Shown: positions 21,303 to 33,344, counted from the first letter of the stretch. The stretch: DNA of 64,000 nucleotides from Eukaryota sp. TZLM1-RC (GCA_040285825.1 JAUPSS010000001.1:3348001-3412000); one strand, 5' to 3'. Made by a program: numbers and translations. Notes: a model not told the origin generated them from the sequence alone.

Positions 21303-21469
21303 TTAATTGTAATTTAATAAATTTTTGTATTTTTTTTGATTTCGTTCATTAAATTTATTCTCTTAATTTCTTTTTTTAACCCGAATACTGGAAGGTTTTT
21401 TTAATGATGGATTTACTTTCAGAGTCAGTGTTCCTAATTGTAACAGTGCTTTGGTCTGCATTCTGGAAT

Positions 21470-21780
21470 TGCTTTAGGTATACTGAAAACAATTCTATTG
21501 TGCCAGAAATTGAAGTTCAATTCTTTTCCTGCTCTTTCTTTTATAAAACATCTGAAACCTTCGAAAAATTTAATACCAGATATTCCAATGTTACCAAAAA
21601 GAGAAACAGCAAATGGAACTAGCTGATACTTGACATGCTCAACACATCCTAGCTGAGATAAGGGTTCGTTGTACTTTTTGATTTATTCATTCAGAGCAAA
21701 ACTAACCCATCCAAACTAAGACAAACAATCAAATCCAAGTTTTCAAAAACTTTTAATGTCTTTTTTCTGCAATTTATGCC
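21470..21780 (-). mobile_element. Decayed L-C-like LINE fragments
   Basis: The minus strand reads through stops as CEHVKYQLVPFAVSLFGNIGISG (21590-21660) and NFNFWHNRIVFSIPK (21485-21540), and at 21690-21780 as LKVFENLDLIVCLSL. All are L-C-type segments in disrupted order. They lie downstream of the CFAP43/44-like gene. From 21781 to 22100 nothing is recognisable. Confidence 0.6.
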
Positions 21781-22100
21781 TATTTTGGACATAAAACTTG
21801 CATGTAGAAGACAATTGTTGTAAAATAGCAGCTTTCACTGAAAAAACTTAATTGAAACCAGTGCGTTAGTTCGTTATACTTATATATTTAATATTTTAAA
21901 AAAGAATTTATATTCTGTAAATTGCCATCTTTCAAACAAGTATTGTCATTATAAGTGACTACACAAACTAATTGAGCATGTATCCAAAATGACTGAATTT
22001 TCAATTTGAATATTTAGAAAATCTTCGTTTATTACTTGATATTTGGGGAATTGCACACGTCAAATTCAATCAACAATCAAAATTTAAATTGCCAATGATA

Positions 22101-22292
22101 TCAGCTAGAGTCAGTTTTTTTTGCTCTAATTTCAGCAATATACGCATCAACTAAAATTTTCACCCCAACAACAAATGTTAAACCAACGACGACAACAACT
22201 GGAACAGAGCTTACGCGTTCTTCATGCACAACAAGCTGCTGAGCAACAATAACATTCGCAAAGGAAAGCAGAAACCCGATAATTTTCAGCAT
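22101..22292 (-). CDS. Small membrane protein (63 aa), unknown
   Basis: ATG start at 22292 and TGA stop. The N-terminus MLKIIGFLLSFANVIVA looks like a cleavable signal peptide. A short polar stretch (QQLVVHEERVSS) precedes a second hydrophobic helix (VPVVVVVGLTFVVGVKILVDAYI), then a basic tail IRAKKTDSS. This is a typical type I single-pass topology, possibly an ER or secretory accessory subunit. I do not recognise a family. It could be a chance ORF, but the ordered topology argues for a real gene. Confidence 0.5.
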   Translation of the reverse strand: MLKIIGFLLSFANVIVAQQLVVHEERVSSVPVVVVVGLTFVVGVKILVDAYIAEIRAKKTDSS

Positions 22293-22824
22293 AACTAGAA
22301 GTCAAAAGAAGTCAAAACAAGTATCTATAAACACATTTGTGAAAGTTTATACCCGCTCATCATTCGCAGATATCTTGATTTTTTATCTTGAGTTTTTTGA
22401 ATTTTGACAGTTATCGACTCATATCAATTCAACTATTTGCATCATGAAAACATTTTCAACATTGGAGACAATTATGAAAGGGTCCAACAAAAAGTGTTGT
22501 TAGTGTTGAGTTAGAAATTTAGTTACTGAATTTAATTACTGAACGATACTGACAATTTGTTGTTATGAGCTTAAGTAACTGCTCTACTCTGGGCAATTTC
22601 TTCTTGTGGAGCAGTCCTTCATTAGGGTTAACACCTGTTTTTTCGTTCATTCTATATTCGGTCATATATGCTCAAGAAATTGTTGGGAAATTATTTAGAT
22701 GTTGATTTATAGGTTTTTAATAAACAAATCTTCAAAATTCGGTTTCGAGATGACTTTAGCACACTGTGCCAATATCAATATATAAAATGTTTATTACAAT
22801 TAACTGGAAAGTAGAATCTATGCT
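22293..22824. other. Intergenic, nothing identified
   Basis: AT-rich, no ORF, domain, tRNA or LINE signature that I can support. Confidence 0.4.
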
Positions 22825-23105
22825 ATTAAGAATCAACGTGGAATACTAAGCTTGCAACACTCTAAAGAAAACACAAATTGTGAATAAACTATTCTATTTT
22901 ATCAAACTTTATCAAACAACAAATTACGAGATTCTCTAACAGCAAGAATCGCCAAGATCATTGAAAAGTTTTACATGGTGATTCCTTACTGGTGGTTTTC
23001 ATTGTACATTTTGGAATGAATAATCTTGTCATCAATGAAATGCAACTATTAGCAACTATTCCCCTTGCAGAAAGTTCAAAGTGACCAGATTCAACCTTTG
23101 TTGGA
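22825..23105 (+). repeat. Dispersed repeat, copy 1 of 2
   Basis: Diverged match to 49549-49815 in the same orientation. Shared blocks include AATACT.AGCTTGCAACACT, ACGAGATTCTCTA.CAG, GGTTTTCATTGTA and TTAGCAACTA.TCC..TTGC. Both copies hold broken reading frames with short shared peptides (VFIV.F), suggesting remains of a coding transposon. Family unknown. Confidence 0.55.
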
Positions 23106-23326
23106 CAACATGATATGAAGGTTCTGATATTTCGTACTATTTAATATTTCTTTTGTTTTTATTATCTAAACGTTGTTTCATCAGAAATGTTAATTCACAA
23201 ATCGAGACTATTCCTTCTTTTTTCATCAATCTTTTTGTGTCAAGAATTAGCTCAGGTCTCAACTTAGTCACAACCAAAGCAAAATTTCCATAATGATTTG
23301 TGTGATGGGTAAGTGATGAATTCAAA

Positions 23327-24545
23327 TAATGAAATTGGATGTACAGAAGCATACCAATTTTACCATTATAAGACTTTGTTTCAATTCCAATTATATTCAT
23401 ATATTTCGATCTACAAATCCTCTTATCACTAGGCCTTTGGCACAGAAGTTTGAATTGCGTGCAAAAGTTTCATCACAATTACTAGGATACAAGATGTCCC
23501 AAATTCCTCATCATGCTTCTCTTAGTCTACATTATGCCGCTTTAGGTTGGACAAAAGCCTCAATTCTTAATTCATGTGCTTTTATCGGTGGATGCAGAAA
23601 TGCAATATTTGAGTTTTCTGAAAGATTTGCTGATTGAAAAGATTTATTAATGACAACACAAAGTTCTACTATTTTTGCATTAAATGAAGAAATTTCAAAA
23701 ATTGATGTAAAAAAATGGAGTCGATGCTTTCCCCAATCATTCAATGGTGATATTCCCGAAAAAAACTATCTAAATTTAAAATTCACCCTTAGAACATTAC
23801 AAAAACGATTGACTGGAATGTATGAAATTGATCTTGTTAAAAATATGTGCAACTCGGCTGTTTTACATCAAGATCTTCACTCATTGCTATTGGAAAAGGG
23901 TGTTTGTGAAAATCAGTCATCAGATTCTTTACTGTTTGTGACCATTGTACCACGAAGATTTGGACTGTGTGCTAATAAAGAAGAGTTTGTAACAAAAATC
24001 AGATTTTATTTGAATATCTACATCAATCAATCATTATTGAAAGGAAAAATGTATTTGTCCGAATTCACCTCAACTCACTTTGCGACATGCTCTATAATTG
24101 TTCAAAATTGATAACTTAGCGTTCTTCATTACATGATGCTGTTGGAGACGCTGTTTACAATATGGCACAAATTGCAAGAATTTCGTGTATCAAAGAACCT
24201 CTGCTGAAGGAAACACTGTCATTGAATAATTTTGGTTCTGATGATAGAGATGATGTATACTGTGATTGGATTGATAACTCTGAAGCTGTTGTTGATTTTG
24301 TCTCATGTAATGTTGCAAATGACACTTCAAGAAAAATCAATGAAAAGATTTGACATCTTTTTATGGCATTCTCGAATTCAATTTGCCATTGATAATAGAC
24401 TGCCTCATTTTTTCAATCGAGTTAGAGAAGCTTTGGCTAGACAGCCAACAGATCAAAATTTTGTAGAGGAAATCTTGGTTCATTGAATTTCGTCCCATTA
24501 GTTATGAGTTCATTTTGTTAAGTGTGAAAGTCGAAGAAATATTAT
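23327..24545 (+). mobile_element. L-D family LINE, 5'-truncated copy
   Basis: The plus strand starts at the post-RT segment (LDVQKHTNFTIIRL) and runs through RFADWKDLLMTTQSSTIFALNEEISKID (interrupted by TGA at 23636-23638), the zinc region, DRDDVYCDWIDNSEAVVDFVSCNVAND (endonuclease-like block with RGD changed to RDD) and a C-terminal end at about 24480. An internal deletion removes the segment after VANDT. The 3' tail is at 24486-24545. Confidence 0.8.
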
Positions 24546-24989
24546 ATAGTGATGGGTAGGGTCCAGTAAAAATGAAAATGAACTAGGAAAGGAAGAAGTT
24601 AACAAAATTATTTAAAATTGACTCATGTCTCCATTTTGGTCTATTGTATACATCGCGAATTTGGTAACAGAGACAACTGCATAAAATGTAACATATAGTT
24701 GCTGGTCCAGATTGACATAAGGAGCATGCAGGAGACAATAGTTGTGTTGCATCAGGACCTTTAAATATTCCATCAGGTTAAGGTTATAAGCATCAGGTAA
24801 TACATGAAGAACATTTGCAGATTGTGTCAGTCTTTAAGATTGTGTCAGTCTTTGAGGCAGAACAATCAACATGAGTATTTCCCCAGTGTATTATGACGTT
24901 GTGCATTGATGATTGTACTTAACACTCCATAAATGCTTTGAGTACTCGAAATTGAATTTCTATTTCTAATTATTTTAATCACTTATTAT
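24546..24989. other. Intergenic, nothing identified
   Basis: No gene, RNA or recognisable repeat. It contains a short direct duplication (TTGTGTCAGTCTTTGAG-like, 24818-24855). Confidence 0.35.
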
Positions 24990-27100
24990 TATGTCAAGTT
25001 ACCGTCGTGTCAAAGACAAAGCTTCTACATTTTTGAATCCTCATCAATTTGGAATCAAAACAATTGAAGGTGCTTCTGTTGCTGCTATTGCCTCTGATAC
25101 TTTTTTTAATGCAGAGGAAAATAACTTTATTTTTAATCTTGACTTTAAAAATGCTTTTAATTCTGTAAAGCGAGAAGCAATTTTTGAAGTTATTAAATCT
25201 GATTTTCCTGAGCTATCGAGTTTTTTCTACCATTTTTATGGGAAAGAATCAGATTTAATTTATAATTCATTTGGTCTTAAATCATCTTCTGGAGTGAAGC
25301 AGGGAGATCCTTTAGGCCCATTATTGTTTTGTTTAGCTATTCACAAAACTTTAAATATCATTAAGCAAAAATACCCTTCTATAAAAATAGTTGCTTATAT
25401 GGATGATATATCCTTGATTGGTTCATTTGATTTACTAGAATTGGTTGCTCAAGAAATTGCCGATTCATATGTAAATATTGGGCTTCATCTTAATGCCAGC
25501 AAATGCCTTCTGATTGGCTCTTCTGCTCAAGACCTCGTGATAAACGATTCTATTGTCCCTTTTACTAATTATAGTAGTGATGCTTTTAAGTTCCTTGGTT
25601 GTTGGTTAGGAAATGTGCCTCAAATTCAGAATGAATTGCAAGTTATTTTGGAAAAAATGAAAATTGAACTTGATTCAATTTCTTCTTTAGATATAGAAAA
25701 ACATATTAAATTTTTCATGCTTAAAATTTGCTACACTGGGAGAATAACCCACATTTTGAGATCTTGTGCTCCTTCCATAGCATTAGATTTTTGTCGTTCT
25801 TTTAATTCATTGAGAACAGAATTTTTTGCTGATTTATTGGATGTAGAACCAGGAATGTTGAAAAGCCATTTATTTTCTTCAGCAAATTTGGGTGGTATTG
25901 GTTTTACTAAATCTTCAATTTTGTGTCAATCAGCATTCTTGGGTGGTGGCAAAAATTTTATTTATGAATTTTCTCGTAGATTTCCTGATGATTCTCATCT
26001 GTTAGTCCCCAATTGTAGTCCCTATTTGTATGAGTTATCTTGTGAACTTGAAACATTACCGCCACAAATTTGGACCAAATGTTTTCCTCAATCAATTCAA
26101 GAAATTCCAAACCGATCTCTTTTTAATTTACAGTTTTGCTGTAAAAAGCTTCAACAAAAATTGTCAAAGATTTTTGAAAGCTTGGATTTTGATGTTAGAC
26201 TTGGCTTGGCCAAGAAAAAGAATCCTGATTTTGCAAATCTTTTACAAGATATGTGTGACAGTACTTCTTCTGCCTTAGTAACAACAATTCCACCAGTTTA
26301 TGGTACTCTCTTACCCGATTCTGCTTGGACTGTGAATATGAGATTTCGTTCCTTTATCTGGCCTGATAATTTACCTCATAATTTAATTTGTAAATGTTCT
26401 CGAGAAATTACAACTACTCATTTGTTAAATTGTAAACATTTTATTACTTTCAGAAGCAAGGTTCATGATGCTGTAAGAGACTAGTTATATTGTATGTGTA
26501 AATCTCATAGAATTGAATCCTTCTTGGAATCTCTGTCGTCAAATCTGTTTGATGCTGAAGATGATTTTCATAAGAATAATAGAGGTGATGTCCTATTACC
26601 TGGATTAGATGGAAGCTTCATTTTATTGGATGTAATGTCTGTTGATCCAAGTAATGCCTCAAATGAAAGGCTTGTTAATTCTGAAATTCATAATCCTTTT
26701 TCAAATGCTGAAAATTTTAAATTCAATAAATGCAATGAACCTTTGTCCAAATTGGCCAGTCTACAGCATGCAAAATACAATTTGTATCCATTTGCATTTT
26801 CCCTTTTTGGTTCACTTGCACCAACTGCTTTACGTTTTTTGGATGATTTTGAAATGATTGTAAAGAAAAGAACTAGCAGAAATTTCAACAGATTGTTTTG
26901 GCAAAATAGAATTGTGTTTTCTATTTTTAAGGGGATGTTGAAGATGGTTTCTGATGCTTTGCTTTCTCTTGGATCTCAGTATGCGAGAGTTGCATCTAAT
27001 GTATTTGTTTTGGGAGAGATGGATTTTTTAGATGTTGATTTATAGGTTTTTTGAATAAAATTAAAATTAATAAAAAAAGTTACTGTCTAACATTCAAAAA
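24990..27100 (+). mobile_element. L-A family LINE, longest uninterrupted L-A coding copy
   Basis: The frame 24991-26484 continues in phase at 26494-27045 after a single in-frame TAG at 26482. It starts in mid reverse transcriptase (SRIV-like to LNPHQFGIKTIEGAS), with LDFKNAFNSVKR, SSSGVKQGDPLGPLLFCLA, catalytic VAYMDDISLIG and FKFLGCWLGN. The zinc motif is CKCSREITTTHLLNC with FRSKVHDAVRD, and the endonuclease-like block is NNRGDVLLPGLDGSFILLDVMSV. The product ends LGEMDFLDVDL at a TAG. The TAG at 26482 stands where other copies have CAG (Gln in RDQLYC), so it is a simple nonsense mutation. The A-rich 3' end lies about 15-60 bp upstream of the tRNA-Met gene. Confidence 0.88.
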
Positions 27101-27114
27101 AAATACAACATCTG

Positions 27115-27187
27115 TCCTTCGTGGCGCAGTTGGAAGCGTGTGAGGCTCATAACCTCAAGGTCCCTGGATCGAGACCAGGCGAAGGTA
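27115..27187 (+). tRNA. Initiator tRNA-Met (CAT)
   Basis: Cloverleaf of 73 nt including the discriminator A. The D arm is GCGC AGTTGGAA GCGT, the anticodon stem TGAGG/CCTCA with loop CTCATAA (anticodon CAT), the variable loop AGGTC, and the T stem CCTGG/CCAGG with loop ATCGAGA. A54 and A60 in place of T54 and the usual pyrimidine are hallmarks of eukaryotic initiator tRNA, and the body resembles initiators rather than elongators. Acceptor pairs 2-71 to 7-66 are Watson-Crick, but 1-72 is T-T instead of the usual A1-U72. An internal B box (GGATCGAGACC) is present. Confidence 0.9.
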
Positions 27188-27190
27188 ATC

Positions 27191-27200
27191 AATTTTTTTT
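27191..27200 (+). terminator. Pol III terminator of tRNA-Met
   Basis: A run of eight T on the plus strand three to four bases after the discriminator base, typical of RNA polymerase III termination. Confidence 0.75.
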
Positions 27201-27279
27201 ACCAAAGCATCACAAAATTTTTGATTCCTCATATTGAATTTTGTTTTTTGATTGTTTTTGAAAAGATATAACTAATATA

Positions 27280-29875
27280 GCACCGAGAAAACAGTCATTT
27301 GAGAAATTCAGTAAAATTTTTGAAGACAAATGCTTTGATAACAAATGGTCTAGGGCTTTGTCTGCTTTAAGTCCCAGAATTAAAGCTCCCAACAATCAAG
27401 ATACTATAGCTAAACTGAAAATACTTCATCCATTGGAAGACCCTAAAATGGATCAAAATTTTTACGGAACTTATTGGGAAACTTATCCATTGATGGCATC
27501 AGAAGTATTTTCGGTGATAAAAAAGAGACCACGCGGTCAGTCTGCCGGGCTTTCTGGTATTTCTATTGATCATATAAAAGCCGCAATTATTTAATCAGAG
27601 GATTGTCTTGTTTTATTAACCAAATTTTTTTAATAGAATATTGACTGGTCAACTCAAATATCCAGAAGAATTAAGAAGTTCTCGTTTGACTGCACTTGTC
27701 AAGAATTCAAAAATGGCTGTTCGTCCTATTGCAGTTTCTGAGAGCATACATAATATTTTTTCTGCTTGTTGCTTAAGCAGGTTCAACGAACAAGCAAAAG
27801 GATTTTATTGCCCTTTCAATATGGAATTAATACCACTGATGGAGTTTCGTCAGCGATATTTGCTACAGATGATTTATTTCGCCAAAATGAATAAAATGTT
27901 TGTATGTCATTGGATTTTAGTAATGCATTCAATTCACTGAGTCGTTGCAGTATTCATGGTTCTTTGTTGGAATATATGCCGGAATTAATGCCGTATTTCC
28001 AATCAACATATAGCACAAATCCCAATTTACATTTTGGTAATTCCATTTTGAGCTCTTCAAGTGGTGTAAAAGAAGGAGATCCGTTAGGACCACTTTTGTT
28101 TTGTTTGGCCATTCATCCTATTTTATTACAAATTCAAGAGATGTTTCCTTCGCTGAAAATGATTGCATATATGGATGATGTTGTTCTTATATGTGATTTA
28201 AATATTGTGAAAAAAGCAACTGTATGTTTTGAAGAATTATTCACCAAAAAAGGCCTCCAACTTGATTTACTTGAACGTGTTTTGTTATCGAATTCTCCAG
28301 TTTCTACAATAGTTGATGGTATTGAAATTCAAGCCAAATTATATTCAGTTGATGCTATTCGTCATGTGGGTTCGTTTTTAGGAAATAATGATGAAATTAC
28401 CAAAAATATTGTTTGAAAAGTTGAACTCAATTTCCGATAAAATTGACCGAATGATGACTTTAGATATACAAAAACATATCAAATTTACCATTATAAGACT
28501 GTGTTTTAGTTCCAACTTCAATCATATATTTCGATCTATAAATCCTCTTGTCACTAGGCCTTTGGCTCAGAAGTTTAATGAGTTACGTGCAAAAGCCTTG
28601 TCACAATTACTGGGATGTAAAATGTTACAAATTCCAGACCATGCTTATCTTTGTCCACATTATGGCGGTTTAGGTGGGACAAAGGCTTCTATTCTTACTT
28701 CGTGTGCTTATATTGGTGGATGCAGAAATGCAATCTTTGAGTTTTCCGAAAGATTTGCAGATTGGGAATATTTATTGATGACAACGCAAAGTTCCACTGT
28801 TTTTGCATTAAATGAAAAAATGTCAAAAATTGATGTAGAAAAATGGAGTCGATGCTTTCCCCAATCATTCAATGGCAATATTCCAGAAAAGAATCTTTTA
28901 AATTTAAAATACACTCTTCGAACATTACAGAAACGATTGACTGGAATGTATGAAAATGATCTTTATAATAATAGATGCAGCTCGGCTGTTTCAAATCAAG
29001 ATCTTCACTGATTGTTATTGAAAAAGGGTGTTTGTGAAAATAAGTCATCAGATTCTTCACTTTTTGTAACCATTGTACCACGAAGATTTGGATTGTGTGC
29101 TACTAATGAAGCATTTGTAACAAAAATGAGATTATATTTGAACATCCCCATTAACCAATTATTATCAAAAGAAAAATGTATTTGTTCGAATTCACCTCAA
29201 CTCACTTTGCGCCATGCTCTAAATTGCTCTAAATTGATAACTTATCGTTCTTCATTACATGATGCTGTTAGAGACACTGTTTTCAATATGGCACAAACTG
29301 CAAGGATATCGTGTATCAAAGAGCCCCTGCTGAAAGAAACACTTTCTCTGAATAATTTTGGTTCTGATGATAGAGGTGATGTATACTGTGATTGGATTGA
29401 TAATTCTGAAGCTATTGTTGACTTTGTCTCATGTAATGTTGCAAATGATACTGTGGTTCACAGAAGAAAACTTAATCCTGTGAGTGCTCTTGATTGAAAA
29501 GCAAAAGAAAAACACAGAAAATATGATAAAGATATTGAAGAGGCTAATGCTGATAGAAATACACATCTTGTTTTTATTGCTTTCCCATTTTCGATAAACG
29601 GAAGATTATCAGTTGAAGCAGAAACTTTTTTGAATGACTTCCAAAAAATGGTGCAAGAAAAAACAATGAAAAGATTTGATATTTTTTTATGGCGTTCACG
29701 GATTCAATTTGCCATTATTAATATATTACCACAGTTTTTCAATCGAATTAGAGAAGCTTTAGCTAGACAACAAGCAGATCAAGATTTTGTAGAGGAAATC
29801 TTGGTTCAATGATAGTCGTCCCATTAGTTATGAATTAATTTAATTAAGCGTGCATGTTCAATAAATATTTTTTAT
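27280..29875 (+). mobile_element. L-D family LINE, longest copy, broken
   Basis: Plus strand, in several frames: an N-terminal helical part (27285-27594), RPIAVSESIHNIF (27720), LDFSNAFNSLSR, SSSGVKEGDPLGPLLFCLAIHP, catalytic IAYMDDVVLIC (28170-28200), a thumb region, then RFADWEYLLMTTQSSTVFALNEKMSKID, zinc motif CICSNSPQLTLRHALNC with RSSLHDAVRD, endonuclease-like DDRGDVYCDWIDNSEAIVDFVSC, and the C-terminus EALARQQADQDFVEEILVQ. Stops or shifts occur at about 27592, 27715, 28414, 29009 and 29495. The 3' tail, with TTCAATAAATATTTTT, ends at about 29875. It starts roughly 90 bp downstream of the tRNA-Met gene. Confidence 0.87.
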
Positions 29876-29926
29876 CTAAATAGATGAATGATCTAAATAT
29901 TGATTTTCTAAATATTGATTCTTTCA

Positions 29927-30560
29927 GATTTAAACATAGAAAAACATCTCAAATTTTTCTTTCTCAGAATTTGTTATTCAGTTAAATTTACTCATATTTT
30001 GCGTTCAACCACACCGTCAATTTCTCTTGAATTTTGCAGAATTTTTAACGAATTAAGAACCCAATTTTTGGCTAATTTGCTCGATATTGATTCTTCTTTT
30101 CTACGTAGTCATATTTTTTGTAGCACAGAATTAGGTGGTCTAGATTTTCGCAAATTTAAATATTTGTGTAAAGCTGCATTTATTGGTGGAGACAAAAATT
30201 TCATTTTTGAATTTTTGAAACGTTTTCCTGAAAACCAACATCTAATAGAAATTGTGTTAGTGGTTATTTAGTGTCTTTGCAGAATGAAATTGAATGCATC
30301 TCTCCTCACATCTGGTCCACATGCTTTCCTGTCGATATTCAAGAAATTCCACCCAAAAATTTGATTTGCTTAAGATTTGCATACGCCAAATTGCGGAGAA
30401 AATTATTAAAAAATTTTGAAAACTTGGATTTTACTATTCGTCTTAGCTTGCCTAAGGAAAAGAATCCCGTTTTTGCCAACTTTTTAATTGATCTTAAGGA
30501 AAGTAGCTCAAGTTGTCTCATTTCCCACATTCCAAATGTTTACGGTTATTGTTAAATGAC
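29927..30560 (+). mobile_element. L-C family LINE, internal fragment
   Basis: The plus strand encodes DLNIEKHLKFFFLRICYSVKFTHILRS, FCSTELGGLDFRKFKYLCKAAFIGGDKNFIFEF (frame break at about 30265), then DIQEIPPKNLICLRFAYAKLRRKL and ESSSSCLISHIPNVYG. It is truncated on both sides, and its 3' boundary abuts an oppositely oriented fragment. A 15-16 bp tandem duplication (CTAAATATTGATT) precedes it at 29891-29920. Confidence 0.8.
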
Positions 30561-30605
30561 CATCAACGGACAACTCAATGAACAAATCAATGAACTGCCT
30601 TAAAA

Positions 30606-30920
30606 ATGAGGTGTTGTTTTGGCCGTGCAATGTGCAATATTTAGCAATTTTATATTTTTCGCCAGCAAGAAGAGGATTATTTACATCTGAGTTAATGAAA
30701 TGTTCGTTAGAAGAATTACAAGGGTCTATGGACTTGGCATTTAAAATAGTAAAACTACCATTTAAGCCCAAAACCACCAAATTACCTCTTGTCAAACCCA
30801 TAGAAGCTCTGTTATAGCGCGTACTATCAATATTGGGGTCATCTAGAATTAATGTTGATAGCAAAGGCTCTAACAACGAATCTACTTGCCTTACGGCGTT
30901 AACCCTGCTTCTGCCCTTTT
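30606..30920 (-). mobile_element. L-A-like LINE endonuclease-region fragment
   Basis: The minus strand reads RGNLVVLGLNGSFTILNAKSIDPCNSSNEHFINSDVNNPL, matching RGDVLLPGLDGSFILLDVMSVDPSNASNERLVNSEIHNPF of L-A. The catalytic-looking Asp is changed (RGD to RGN, LD to LN). Only ~100 residues are left. Confidence 0.7.
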
Positions 30921-30959
30921 TCAAAATACATCAGCTTTTATGAATATGAAAACAAAAAC

Positions 30960-31829
30960 TATAAACAAATAACTAATAACTAAAAATACTAATAAATAGC
31001 TTCGCTTCCTAATTCTGATGCTACCTCGGAACCGCTTAGGGGGCGTAGACTCATTGGAGGTACCTTGTCGTTGACAAGTGGTACGCTTACCAATTTTGTT
31101 ATTCTTACTAAATAACTTATAACCGAATCAGGAGGCTCTTCTGTTGTCTCACCGCCAAACCATTGAACAGTACAGAAACTATTTGAGTCAAAGTTCTATT
31201 CTTAGAGGATTTTGTCTATAATGTGTTTTTCAGCATCGCTTGTTGCGACTGCTTTGAGGAATTCAATATCCTGTGAGTTTTCAGCGTTATAGATTTTGCA
31301 ACCTTTCTTGGCAGCTTTTAATTCAGTGCCAATGCTAATATTCTTTAATAACAAAGTGGATTTGACAGGAATATCAATAACCAGGATTGGTCCATTCCAA
31401 GATCCATGTAGTTTATTATTTTGCTTGTTTCACGTAGAACATAGTCACCATTATTAAAAACTATGAAGCATGAATCAGTATTTTCTACCAAAAACGGAGT
31501 ATTCAATGTTTGGTGACGCTCTGCTTCTTCCCTTTTTTCCGAAGACGATTATTTTTGAATTTTATGTCATCTTATGCATTTAGTTTTTTAAAAGGACTAA
31601 ACTTGTATATACAGTAAGAGAATCTACAAATACTAATAGATATTTATTTCCTTCGTTATCAGCGTTCAGATTTCCAGTTGTGTCGACGTTGTGTCTTGCA
31701 AACGGACGATCTGCGCATAGAGACCCTGTGGAAGGTGTTTTTGATCTTTTGATTGGAGCCGTTTTTTGACAAAAGGGGCATTTCTGGACATGATTTATCA
31801 GATCTTTTCTCATATATATTTTTTAAAAA
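30960..31829 (-). mobile_element. Ty3/gypsy LTR element remnant (integrase region to 3' part)
   Basis: The minus-strand frame 31813-31580 gives MRKDLINHVQKCPFCQKTAP, ..STGSLCADRPF, HNVDTTGNLNADNEGNKYLLVFVD. This is the integrase zinc finger and first catalytic Asp region, and it parallels 56540-56760 of the intact-ended element. Further down (31060-31200) VQWFGGETTEEP parallels VLWSDGTTTVQP at the C-terminus of that element. Frames between are broken. No LTR was recognised. Confidence 0.65.
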
Positions 31830-31985
31830 AACTTATTTTATTCAAACGAAATTGTTCAAAATTAAAAACCAATTTCCGCAAAGTGCACATCTGCCATTGA
31901 AAATTTATCTAGAACATTTTCTTCTCAAAATCTTTCTAGTAATAACAACGAGCTAGAAACAAGGCTATACATTTCTTTAAAAATA
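31830..31985 (-). mobile_element. L-A LINE 3'-end fragment
   Basis: It matches, in reverse orientation, the 3' end of the copy at 8075-10460 (block ending near 10345 with AGCTCGTTGTTATCA) and the fragment at 62310-62480. It is the last ~150 bp of the element. Confidence 0.65.
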
Positions 31986-32033
31986 AAAAAATATTTATTT
32001 ATTTATTTTCTACGAAGAATCAAATAGAACAAA

Positions 32034-33314
32034 CTAAAACACATAAGAAACTAAATTCTCCACGCCAACTCTTGATGAATCCTTATAAAGTTTAGACATC
32101 ATTAAACTCAAGTACTTGGGAACACTTCTGTACAAAGCGAAAATGATACGATTTTTCCATAAATTCTCTGCAAAATTCTTACCACTTGAACGACATAAAT
32201 TACCAAAATCATTGATGAAATTCAAGGTGGATTGTCCAATGTTGCCAAAAATCGAAAAGGCAAAAGGAACAAACGAAAACTTCGAATAAAGGTTCTTATT
32301 TAAATCATTTAATATCTCAGTATATTTATCTCTCTTACGATCTTCAGCCTTGTTCAAATGACCATTAGTACTAAGTAAAACATCATCGCGATAAACCAAA
32401 GCAAAGGGATCAACTGTAGTGAAATCAACAACAACTTGAGAGGAATCCACAAAAGGAGCAATTAAATCACCTCGACGTGAATAAAAAAGATTATCATCAC
32501 TATAATGCTTCAACAAAGGTTCTACTTTGCAACTAAAATTGTAACACTTGAACATCTCATATGTCACATCACGAACGGCATTATGAAGAACTGACCTATA
32601 TTGGAGAAATTTCTTACAGCTCACAATATGACGAAAATTGGCAGTAGGTTTTTTGTTACAAATACAATAAGAATTGTCCAAAAGACCACTTGGATACATC
32701 CCTAATCTCAACCGTATGTTTTGTTTCCAAGCTTCATTTGTTAAGTGAAGACCAAATGGCCTTGGTTGCTGAGATATTAAACTAGTACAGTTCTGAATGT
32801 CTGATAAAAAGGCAGCAAAGACGGGATTATTAATCTTAGTCACACTAAGTCGTTTAGAAAAATCCAGGTCTTCAAAACCAATAAGAACAGACTTCTGTAA
32901 TTTCACAACAGCAAGATGAAGATTGGTGAAAGATCTCGAAGGCACAGTAGGCAAACTTGAAGGAAAACTCCTATTCCAAACATCAACAGGTAGTTCTTGC
33001 ACCATTTTGTCAAGAGAAATTAATCAAGGATGTGATTCATTCAAAGGAATATGATCAAAACGAAGTTTCCATTCAAAAAGAAAATTTTTCATACCACCAA
33101 TAAAAGCACTTTTGCATAAATACTCTGCTTTTGAAAAACCAACTCCACCAAATTTAGGACTAAAAAATGCATGATAAGGAATTTTAGATGGACAAACTTC
33201 TACTAAATTTCCTAAGAAATTTGTTCTCAAAGTATTGAATTGACGTGCAAAATCATGAGAAATTGTGGGAGATAAAGAACGAAGAAGATGATTAATTTTT
33301 GATCCAAAACACAC
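32034..33314 (-). pseudogene. C-terminal half of the L-B protein (zinc motif + endonuclease-like domain)
   Basis: The segments 33314-33024 and 33005-32034 are in the same frame, separated by TGA at 33024-33026. The second opens MVQELPVDVWNRSFPSSLPTVPSRS, contains CICN...FRHIVSC, YRSVLHNAVRD, YSRRGDLIAPFVDSSQVVVDFTTVDP and the conserved FSFVPFAFSIFGNIGQSTLNFINDF segment, and ends ENLVSYVF. The RGD...VVD pattern after a zinc motif recalls the restriction-like endonucleases of R2-type LINEs. Confidence 0.75.
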
Positions 33315-33344
33315 ATTGAGGACCGAAAACGCTAAATGTTTGTC

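Noticed and set aside
26482-26484. In-frame TAG where other L-A copies have a Gln codon, suggesting a code in which TAG means Gln.
   Set aside because: Host genes end normally in TAA, TGA and TAG, and neighbouring LINE copies have other stops (TGA, TAA) at unrelated positions. A CAG-to-TAG mutation explains it.
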